This document shows, piece by piece, positions 45,593 to 53,198 of a stretch of 64,000 nucleotides of DNA (position 1 is the first letter of the stretch; each line of letters begins with the position of its first letter). Source of the stretch: Paenibacillus sp. 1001270B_150601_E10 (GTDB lineage: Bacteria > Bacillota > Bacilli > Paenibacillales > Paenibacillaceae); NCBI RefSeq assembly GCF_015558675.1, contig NZ_JADMOL010000004.1, positions 389,628-453,627 of the forward strand, read 5' to 3'. Under the pieces are notes generated by a model. That model worked only from the letters and a program-made list of their open reading frames with translations. It did no database searches and had not been told where the DNA came from. The translations under genes and the position numbers were made by a program.

Positions 45593-48500
45593 ATGAAAAA
45601 CATTCAAAAAGTCCTATCCCTTGTTCTTGTGATAGGCTTAATAGCCAACTTGTGGATCTATCCATCCATGGTGCAAGCGAGCAATCTTTCCATTGATCCT
45701 TCTATTGAAGCATTAGATGAAATGAATGGTTTAACGAGTCCATCGGAAGGTGAACCTCAAGCGCTCGAGGATGATGGAATAGCAAGTATTCAAATGAATT
45801 TGATTACCAATGTCATTATGAAAGATAAAGAGGGGAATCGGATTGAAACTATACGACCTGAACAGGGTTCGCGTGTTCAAATTGATTTCGAATGGAAGCT
45901 TCCAGTAGGGCATGGCTATAAAGCCGGCTCGACTTTCACGTTTGATCTGCCCGAACCATTACGAATCGATCGTATCCTGACAGGGGAACTTGACGGTGGA
46001 TACGGTACATATGAAGTGACACCTGAAGGGAAAGTTACCTTTAGCTTCAGCGATTCTATTGATGATGACGCAGAAGTGGTAGGGGATTTTTTTGTTTGGG
46101 CTGAATTCGATAAAGACAAGTTCTCTGGCAGCACAGAGCAAGAGGTTGTATTTGATTTCAAGGGCGATGAAGTAAAGATACCGGTACATTTTAAGCCAGG
46201 TGGCAATCAGGAGATGAATAAGACAGGTATCGCTAACAAGGTCTTCAATCCAGACAGCATCAACTGGACAGTTGACTTTAACAAGAGTGAAGACAAGATT
46301 AACGACGCTGTATTTAAGGATGCGTTCAAACCTAAGGGGGGATTGGTTTTAGATCTGTCCTCCATTCAAGTGACGGAGCTTGAAGTGCAGCTTGATGGGA
46401 ACGTGATGGAGCGTAATCCCCTAACTCAAGATCAAGATTATCAGATTATAGAAACGGCTGACGGATTTGAGCTGCATATGGGAAATATCAACCATGCGTA
46501 TCGAGTGTCCTACACGACAATGATCTTGCAGCCTATCGATGAACGGTATTCCAATCATGCTGAACTGTCAGGACACAATCTTCCTGAGCCTGAGGAGTCA
46601 TCAGCGAACGTTCAAGTGAATTACAGCAAGCCGCTTGATAAAAAGGTTGCCCATTATAATGCCGCTGAACAGACGGTTACATGGGCAGTTCAATATAACT
46701 ACAATGAACAGCAGATCACAAAAAATGAGGCTTGGATTGTAGATACATTTGACACCAAGGTGCAGCAGCTATTGGAGGACTCCTTTGAGGTTTATGAGAT
46801 GGCCATTCAGGATAACGGTCAAGCGAAGCGGAAGTCGGAGAAGCCTCTAACTGTCGGCAAAGATTATATCGTCCTTAAGTCAGCTGACGGCTTTAAGCTT
46901 TCTTTTCTTCATGACATTGATGCTGCCTATGAAGTCATCTACAAAACAAAAGCAACAGAACGCGTATTTGTGGACGGCAAGGTAAGCAATCAAGTAGAGA
47001 GCTCAAACCATAATAAAGTAGAGATTACTCAGAATATCAAACAAGTGATCTTCACGAAGCAATCGGGCAAAGTTGATTTTAATAACAAAACGATGGAATG
47101 GAAACTTTGGTTGAATGAAGATCAAAAGAAGATGCAAAATGTCGTGATTACAGACGATTTTTCGAATCAAGGTTTGACGCTGATTCCAGATTCCCTAAGT
47201 GTAAGCGGGCTTGAGAAAAATGTTGACTATACGTTGGAGCCTAATCCTGATTACGGAAGCGGATTGAAACTTACATTTTTACATGAGGTAACGACCAGCC
47301 ATGTCATCGCATATAAGACAGCATTTGATCCAACTTTCTATGATCCATCGACGATTAAGAATGCTATCTACAAAAATAATGCCACCCTGCATTGGCTGGA
47401 AAATGGAGAGGACAAGTCTATGTCTCAATCTGCACAGGTAGAGACGGATCCTTATACAAAGCACAATGGGAATAAGAAGGGTGCATACAACGCTAAAACG
47501 AAAGAAATCACATGGACTATCGATGTGAACTATAATCTTCATAAGCTAAATGATGCCATCGTAAGAGACTTTTATGAAGGGAAGCAAACCTTTGATCCTG
47601 ATTCTGTGAAGGTTGAGCATCTTATTCTGACTGGAGATCGAAACGGAGTAAAGGTTGGGGATCTTGTTCCTAAAGAAGATTACACAGTAGAGATCAAGCA
47701 TGAAGATGGGAAAGATGGCTTTGAGCTAAGATTCCTCCATCCCATTGAATCGGCTTACCGCATTACGTATAAGACAAGCCTAGATGGTTTGTCTATCCAA
47801 AAAGAGTATAATAACAAAGCGACTTTAATCGATCGCGCGAATCCTGATCGTGTTTTGTTTAACAAGGGCACAAGTGTTACACCAAAACATGGCGGAGAAC
47901 ATGTGAATAAGAATGGTTTGCAGGGAACAGGGGCGAATAAAGAATTCGCAGAATGGGAAGTAGCGATCAATTACAGTCAATCTTATATAAAGAGCGCAGT
48001 ATATTCGGATACATTGTCAGCTAATCAACTGCTGCTCCCGGCCTCCTTTAAGTTGTACCATACAATGGTGACAACGGATGGAGAAGTTATAAAGACTGGA
48101 TTGGTAGATGCATCTGAATACACGTTAGATATTCAAGGCAACTCCTTCGATCTGGCCTTTCATAAGGACATTGATACGCCCTATATTCTGACTTATCAAT
48201 CTTTCATTAATGCAGAGGATGGAGAGGTAATTAGCAATGAGGCGAAGCTTGTTGGCCATTCCTCGGAAGCAATCGAAGCAGAAGATAGCCATCATGTTGT
48301 CGTAAGTCTGTCAGGTGCAGGAGGAGGCGCAGCCAAGGGCAAAGGCAGCATCAAGATAATCAAGGTTGATGGCGAGACGAATGTGCCGTTGGCTGGCGCT
48401 TCGTTCGGCCTTTACGATAAGACAGGGAATGCGCTGCTTGAAACAGTCGTTACGGATGAGCATGGCGAAGCGGTGTTTAAAAACTACAAATACAATCAAT

Positions 48501-49894
48501 ACATCCTAAAAGAGATATCCGCGCCAGCGGGCTACTTAAATGCTGGCGAATATGAAAAAGGAAAACAGATTGTATTTAAACCAGATTCTGAGGACATCAC
48601 AATTGCGAATCAAAAAGGCAATTGGGACTTTGAATTAACCAAAAACGATCAGGAAGATGATGCGAAAGCTTTGTCAGGGGCTATTTTTAAGCTTCAATTT
48701 GAGATTGGAGGCGCCTTCCAGGATGTAGAAGGGAAGACGGTGCTTGAGACAAATGCTGACGGTAAAATTCATCTGTCAGATCTAGAAGCGGGGCAGTATC
48801 AGCTTATTGAGGTTCAAGCTCCAAAAGGATATAAGCTTGATAGCCGTCCTATTCCATTTACCATTGATGTCAATCAATCCATAATGAAATCTGCCACGGT
48901 TACCAATGAAGTCTATAAGGCAGATGTAGAGGTGACAAAGACAGACGCAGAGGGAGGAGCTCCTCTAGCCGGTGCGGAATTCGAATTGAGAGATGAAGCA
49001 GGGAATGTTCTCCAACAAGGCCTAGTAACCGACCAAGAGGGAAAGCTTCCTCTTGGCAAGCTGAAGGCAGGGATTTATCAGTTGGCAGAGATCAAAGCAC
49101 CAGAGGGATACGTACTTAAGCAGGAACCTTTGAAATTTGAAGTTGTTGATGATCAAAAGCTGGAACTGATATTTGACAATGAACAGCTTCTCGGCTCTGT
49201 TCAACTGCTAAAGATTGAAATGAACCGTCCTTCGATTAAGCTTGAGGGAGCTAACTTCCGTATTCTTGATGGGAATAAAGCCCCGCTTGTGGACAAAGAA
49301 GGTCATGAAATAACGGGATTGATTACGTATAAGGATGGAGAAATAATAGTAGACAACCTGAAGCCAGGCTTGTACTATTTTGAAGAACTATCTCCGCCAA
49401 ATGGCTACAAGATCGTCGATAAGCTCACTCCGTTTGAAGTGATTGGAGGAGAGCAAACGGAGGTCGTAATTGAAAATGTTCGCTTGCCAAAACCGCCAAT
49501 TGATCCAGGCACACCGACGGATCCGGGTACACCGACGGATCCGGGTACACCGACGGAACCAGGTACACCGACAGATCCGGGTACACCGACAGATCCGGGT
49601 ACACCGACGGATCCGGGTACACCGACAGATCCAGGTACACCGACGGAACCAGGTACACCGACGGATATCGATGAAATAATAGATCCAAACACGATGACAG
49701 ATCCAAGTGTATCGACGGAATCGGAAGCGTCGGTAACTCCAGTACCGCCAGTTGTTCATCCTGGCCATGACGGTTCTAGATTACCTCAGACAGGAGAAAA
49801 AAGCATGCTGCCTCTTCAATTGACTGGTATGGCGCTAATATTCATTAGTATGGCCTTGTTCCTTATAGGGAAGAGACAGAGCAAGCAGCATTAG
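45593..49894 (+). CDS. LPXTG-anchored surface adhesin with collagen-binding-type and CnaB repeats
   Basis: A 1433-residue cell-wall protein. Signal peptide 1-29; an adhesive N-terminal domain (about 65-205); five repeats of about 140 residues of the Cna collagen-binding type, each opening with a strand such as NPDSINWTVDFN, AEQTVTWAVQYN, NNKTMEWKLWLN, KTKEITWTIDVN, NKEFAEWEVAIN; four SpaA/CnaB domains (about 915-1300), each with a Lys near the start and an E[IVL]xAP-type strand, as needed for internal isopeptide bonds; a (PGTPTD/E)9 spacer; sorting signal LPQTGEK, hydrophobic helix and RQSKQH tail. AAGGAGG precedes the ATG. Predicted role: long, stable stalk-like attachment to host or matrix. 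No sortase gene is in the window. Confidence 0.93.
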   Translation: MKNIQKVLSLVLVIGLIANLWIYPSMVQASNLSIDPSIEALDEMNGLTSPSEGEPQALEDDGIASIQMNLITNVIMKDKEGNRIETIRPEQGSRVQIDFEWKLPVGHGYKAGSTFTFDLPEPLRIDRILTGELDGGYGTYEVTPEGKVTFSFSDSIDDDAEVVGDFFVWAEFDKDKFSGSTEQEVVFDFKGDEVKIPVHFKPGGNQEMNKTGIANKVFNPDSINWTVDFNKSEDKINDAVFKDAFKPKGGLVLDLSSIQVTELEVQLDGNVMERNPLTQDQDYQIIETADGFELHMGNINHAYRVSYTTMILQPIDERYSNHAELSGHNLPEPEESSANVQVNYSKPLDKKVAHYNAAEQTVTWAVQYNYNEQQITKNEAWIVDTFDTKVQQLLEDSFEVYEMAIQDNGQAKRKSEKPLTVGKDYIVLKSADGFKLSFLHDIDAAYEVIYKTKATERVFVDGKVSNQVESSNHNKVEITQNIKQVIFTKQSGKVDFNNKTMEWKLWLNEDQKKMQNVVITDDFSNQGLTLIPDSLSVSGLEKNVDYTLEPNPDYGSGLKLTFLHEVTTSHVIAYKTAFDPTFYDPSTIKNAIYKNNATLHWLENGEDKSMSQSAQVETDPYTKHNGNKKGAYNAKTKEITWTIDVNYNLHKLNDAIVRDFYEGKQTFDPDSVKVEHLILTGDRNGVKVGDLVPKEDYTVEIKHEDGKDGFELRFLHPIESAYRITYKTSLDGLSIQKEYNNKATLIDRANPDRVLFNKGTSVTPKHGGEHVNKNGLQGTGANKEFAEWEVAINYSQSYIKSAVYSDTLSANQLLLPASFKLYHTMVTTDGEVIKTGLVDASEYTLDIQGNSFDLAFHKDIDTPYILTYQSFINAEDGEVISNEAKLVGHSSEAIEAEDSHHVVVSLSGAGGGAAKGKGSIKIIKVDGETNVPLAGASFGLYDKTGNALLETVVTDEHGEAVFKNYKYNQYILKEISAPAGYLNAGEYEKGKQIVFKPDSEDITIANQKGNWDFELTKNDQEDDAKALSGAIFKLQFEIGGAFQDVEGKTVLETNADGKIHLSDLEAGQYQLIEVQAPKGYKLDSRPIPFTIDVNQSIMKSATVTNEVYKADVEVTKTDAEGGAPLAGAEFELRDEAGNVLQQGLVTDQEGKLPLGKLKAGIYQLAEIKAPEGYVLKQEPLKFEVVDDQKLELIFDNEQLLGSVQLLKIEMNRPSIKLEGANFRILDGNKAPLVDKEGHEITGLITYKDGEIIVDNLKPGLYYFEELSPPNGYKIVDKLTPFEVIGGEQTEVVIENVRLPKPPIDPGTPTDPGTPTDPGTPTEPGTPTDPGTPTDPGTPTDPGTPTDPGTPTEPGTPTDIDEIIDPNTMTDPSVSTESEASVTPVPPVVHPGHDGSRLPQTGEKSMLPLQLTGMALIFISMALFLIGKRQSKQH
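49505..49666 (+). repeat. Tandem 18-base repeat, nine copies, encoding PGTPT(D/E)
   Basis: Nine head-to-tail units in frame within the adhesin gene form the proline-rich wall-spanning spacer just before the sorting signal. Units differ at only a few third positions and D/E codons, so copy number may vary by slippage or recombination. Confidence 0.95.
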
Positions 49895-49912
49895 ATTGTT
49901 GATCTTAGAATA

Positions 49913-49957
49913 AAGCCGCCTGTTGAATGTGTGTTCAACTGGCGGCTTTTCTTTTTT
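49913..49957. terminator. Bidirectional terminator between adhesin and hybrid kinase genes
   Basis: AAGCCGCC (49913-49920) pairs with GGCGGCTT (49941-49948), inner TTGAA/TTCAA stem, TTTTCTTTTTT on the plus strand. The stop codon of the kinase gene lies in the T tract. Confidence 0.9.
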
Positions 49958-52900
49958 AACGTATAGGAATATCAAAGGATACGATTGTGCCAAGATTATG
50001 TTGGCTTTGAATCTTTAATCCCTTACCGTACAGCTGCTTCAATCGACGATCGGTATTTAACAATCCGATGCCTCTTTCTTCTTCGTGGGCAGCAGGATCA
50101 AGCAGTTGCTTACGTTTATTCTCATCCATTCCAGTTCCATCATCCTGAATCACAACGGATACGCAATGCTTATGCTGTTGGATTCGGATGAACACGGTGC
50201 CCGTCTCCAGACGGCTCAGGATGCCGTGTTTGACGGCGTTTTCGACAAGCGGTTGGATGGTGAGCGGAGGGATATGTATGTGTATCGATTGATCAATATC
50301 CCATACCACATTCAGTCGATCTTCAAAGCGTTCCTTTTCTATATATAAATAGGAGCGTACCAGTTCAAGCTCGTGCTCAAGGGGGACAAATTGATCCGAG
50401 TTGCTGAAATCAAAGCTTATCCGCAGATATGAGCTGAAAGCGTCAATCAGATCGTTCATTTTATGCGTATCAAAACTGCTTAGAGCCGTTATCGTATTCA
50501 ACGTGTTAAATAAGAAATGCGGCTGGATCTGTGCTTGAAGATAGGCAGCTTCCATTCGCAGCCGTTCATTGACCGATTGCTTTAATTCTGTCCACGCCTT
50601 CACTCGCGTCCGCAGCTCCATCGCATGTACAGGCTTAGTGACATAATCATTTGCACCTGCAATAAATCCGGGATATACATCCTCTGTCCGATAGCGTGCC
50701 GTCAACAAGAGAATGGGCAGCTCAGAGATTGAAAAGCGCTCACGAACCAGTCTTGTAAGCTCATATCCGGACATTTGCGGCATCATGACGTCTATAATCA
50801 TGACATCCCATTTTCTCTCGTCCAATTTGTCCAGTGCCGCTTTTCCCGTCGTTAGGGTAACGATCTCATACGGATCTACCGATAGGATATCTTTAAGGAT
50901 CTTCACATTCACGGGATCATCATCGACAATAAGGATTCTTGGTGTCATTGCAGGAGTAGTGGGTGATTCCGATTCAACGGATATGCCTCTTCCTTCTGCC
51001 TTCTTAGTATGGTGAGGAGCCTCAGTCGCTTGTTCCATGAGCCGATGCTGCCATTGGTCTGTTTCATTGGCTATCCTTAAACGAAAGGAAAAGACAGAGC
51101 CGTGGCCAGGCGTTGATTTGACCTTCAATTTGCTACCATGCAGCTGAACGAGCATCTGGGAAGTGCTGAGGCCAAGACCGAATCCTCCAACGGACTCAAC
51201 AATATCGTTCTCTCCTTGTTCATACAAAGAAAATATTCGATTCTGCAGTTCTTGATCCATGCCGATTCCTGTATCTGCTACAAAAATGATCGCTTGTCCT
51301 TGCTGAATCTCGGCTTTGATCGAGACCGTCCCTTCATTTGTAAATTTGATCGCATTATGCGTTAAGTTAAATAGTACTTGAACCAGTCTTTTCTCATCTG
51401 CGATAACTTTAGGGAACGACTTTGGAATATCCATGGTCAGGCTGATTGGCTTTCCATCTGTCATCATGTTGAGCATATCAATAACGCCCGATGCCACAGA
51501 TTGAACAGAAATCGCCTGAAGGTGCAGCACGACGCCACCTTCTCGAAGTCTTGTTACTTCAAGCAGGTCAAGAAGGGTTACTGACAGCCGCTGTCCAATG
51601 GTGATGAGCAGCTCTAGGTTATGAGCATTGCGACTATGCAAATAGCTCTTTTCTTCATCCAATACATGCTCTGCGATATGAATCATTCCTTGCAGCGGTG
51701 TTCTGATTTCATTTGAAGTGTTTACAAGGAATTCATCCTTTCGCTTATCGGCCTGCTGAAGCTGATAGGCAAGAATAGACATCTTTCGAGAAGCTCGAAT
51801 ATAGCGCTTGAAGCAGTAGGAAGCAATCGTAATGATCGAAATGATCCAGTCCAGCGGATAATACGTGGTTTCAATGAGCTTGCAATCCTCGATCATTCCC
51901 CATACAACGCTATTTACAATGGCAGCAGCAGCAAGCACTAAAAAGATAGAGTCCTCTTCACGATTCAACACAGCACGCATTGTAACATACATCGCAACCG
52001 CAAAAGGTGGAAGATAGGCGATAAGATACCATACTTCTGCGCTCAAAATTGATGTTGATGGAGCAAAAAATACGAACATGCAATAGACGAGGCTCGTGAT
52101 CGTAATCCATTTGCATACCTTGCTGTTTATGTACTTAGGAAGGATGCATCTCACGAATTGAAGCAGGAAGTTAGCTGCAATGATATAGAGCAGATAACTT
52201 ATTTTTATGGTCCATGAATAGCTTAATGGAATTAAGCTGAATAGGAATTGATCATCGTTTACCATCGTGATTAATATTCCACTGCAGGACATGAGCATAA
52301 AGTAGATCAATTCTTTATGTCTGTACCCAATGATATATAAGATAAGGGCGTAGACAATATGAAGCATAAAAATAACGTATACGGCAAGCTGGATGTCTTC
52401 TACGAATCTTTGTTCCTTCGAGATGGTTCGGTCCGTGCCGAACAGAATGGACTGCATCATCCCGCCTTTGTCAGCATGATCGTAATTCGCGGCATGAATA
52501 ACAAGCTCAATCTCTTCCTGCTCAGTAGAAAAGAATAGCGTATAAGGGACATTTTTAGGATGATAATCTTCTTTTGCTGCAGCGGGCTTGCCAGATTGCT
52601 TATGCAGCACACCGTCAATAAAAACCTCATAGGAAGCAGCGATATTCGTGATTTTCATTCCATACGTATCTTGGAACCTAGGATTGACTTGAATGCGTAG
52701 CCGGTACGTACCGTAGCCATTAGCGTTAAGCTCTGTCGGAGAAAGGCTAGAGGCCCAATTTCCTGGCACCTGAATATAAGATCTCAAATATGCGGTATTC
52801 TCCAGATCCTCTCCTATAAGAAACTGCTTGGGATAAAACTCCCATTCTCCATCTAAAGTAATGCTTCGAAGCTCTTTCAAATCGAAATCGCGAAGATCAA

Positions 52901-53042
52901 GCTTTCCCTGCACAGCAGTGGGATGATCAGGGGAGGAGTGGATTTCCAGCCAGACTATGCGAATAACAGAAAGAATGCATAAAAAAAATAAAGAGGTAAT
53001 GATTAATTTCCTTTTGGTCATCATATTTTTGCAATTCGACAA
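49956..53042 (-). CDS. Hybrid sensor histidine kinase: 7TMR-DISM, HisKA (His to Asn), HATPase, receiver, LytS-type kinase
   Basis: A 1028-residue membrane sensor. Order: N-terminal helix, DISM extracellular jelly-roll (about 60-200, GYGTYRLRI), seven-helix region (about 215-415), HisKA-like helix and HATPase (about 425-655, ADTGIGM, GGFGLGLS), receiver (about 695-815, phospho-Asp751 in IIDVMMP), and a C-terminal LytS-type kinase (about 820-1028) with QPHFLFNTLN (His842), VENAVKHG and IGLLNTDRRL. In the first kinase the usual HExRTP box reads SNEIRTP: Asn444 replaces the phospho-acceptor histidine, a CAT/CAC to AAT change. So phosphate can enter only through the second domain. Start is uncertain (TTG 53042 or ATG 53024 or 53021; none has an ideal site). 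Likely partner: the regulator at 44211. Confidence 0.9.
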   Translation of the reverse strand: MSNCKNMMTKRKLIITSLFFLCILSVIRIVWLEIHSSPDHPTAVQGKLDLRDFDLKELRSITLDGEWEFYPKQFLIGEDLENTAYLRSYIQVPGNWASSLSPTELNANGYGTYRLRIQVNPRFQDTYGMKITNIAASYEVFIDGVLHKQSGKPAAAKEDYHPKNVPYTLFFSTEQEEIELVIHAANYDHADKGGMMQSILFGTDRTISKEQRFVEDIQLAVYVIFMLHIVYALILYIIGYRHKELIYFMLMSCSGILITMVNDDQFLFSLIPLSYSWTIKISYLLYIIAANFLLQFVRCILPKYINSKVCKWITITSLVYCMFVFFAPSTSILSAEVWYLIAYLPPFAVAMYVTMRAVLNREEDSIFLVLAAAAIVNSVVWGMIEDCKLIETTYYPLDWIISIITIASYCFKRYIRASRKMSILAYQLQQADKRKDEFLVNTSNEIRTPLQGMIHIAEHVLDEEKSYLHSRNAHNLELLITIGQRLSVTLLDLLEVTRLREGGVVLHLQAISVQSVASGVIDMLNMMTDGKPISLTMDIPKSFPKVIADEKRLVQVLFNLTHNAIKFTNEGTVSIKAEIQQGQAIIFVADTGIGMDQELQNRIFSLYEQGENDIVESVGGFGLGLSTSQMLVQLHGSKLKVKSTPGHGSVFSFRLRIANETDQWQHRLMEQATEAPHHTKKAEGRGISVESESPTTPAMTPRILIVDDDPVNVKILKDILSVDPYEIVTLTTGKAALDKLDERKWDVMIIDVMMPQMSGYELTRLVRERFSISELPILLLTARYRTEDVYPGFIAGANDYVTKPVHAMELRTRVKAWTELKQSVNERLRMEAAYLQAQIQPHFLFNTLNTITALSSFDTHKMNDLIDAFSSYLRISFDFSNSDQFVPLEHELELVRSYLYIEKERFEDRLNVVWDIDQSIHIHIPPLTIQPLVENAVKHGILSRLETGTVFIRIQQHKHCVSVVIQDDGTGMDENKRKQLLDPAAHEEERGIGLLNTDRRLKQLYGKGLKIQSQHNLGTIVSFDIPIR

Positions 53043-53121
53043 GCGGTATCTATATCCTTTGTTTGACTTGCAACCATAAAATGGAATTTATGTTTTGACT
53101 ATTTATGGATCTTGATCCTAA

Positions 53122-53179
53122 ATAAAAAGGCGTCCAAAGCAGCATATCACCAATGAGGGATAAGCGCTTTTGACGCCTT
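53122..53179 (-). terminator. Terminator of the large M60 gene
   Basis: AAGGCGTC (53127-53134) pairs with GACGCCTT (53172-53179), with extra AAAGC/GCTTTT-type pairing; on the minus strand it is followed by TTTTTATTT. Confidence 0.8.
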
Positions 53180-53198
53180 GCGGAATGGAAAGAGGGAA

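Noticed and set aside
49505..49666. CRISPR array
   Set aside because: The repeats are contiguous, in frame and coding, with no spacers; no cas gene is in the window.
49388..49768. Antisense frames with Cys/Arg or Gly/Val repeats opposite the adhesin spacer
   Set aside because: Their repeats are only the reverse reading of the 18-base tandem repeat.
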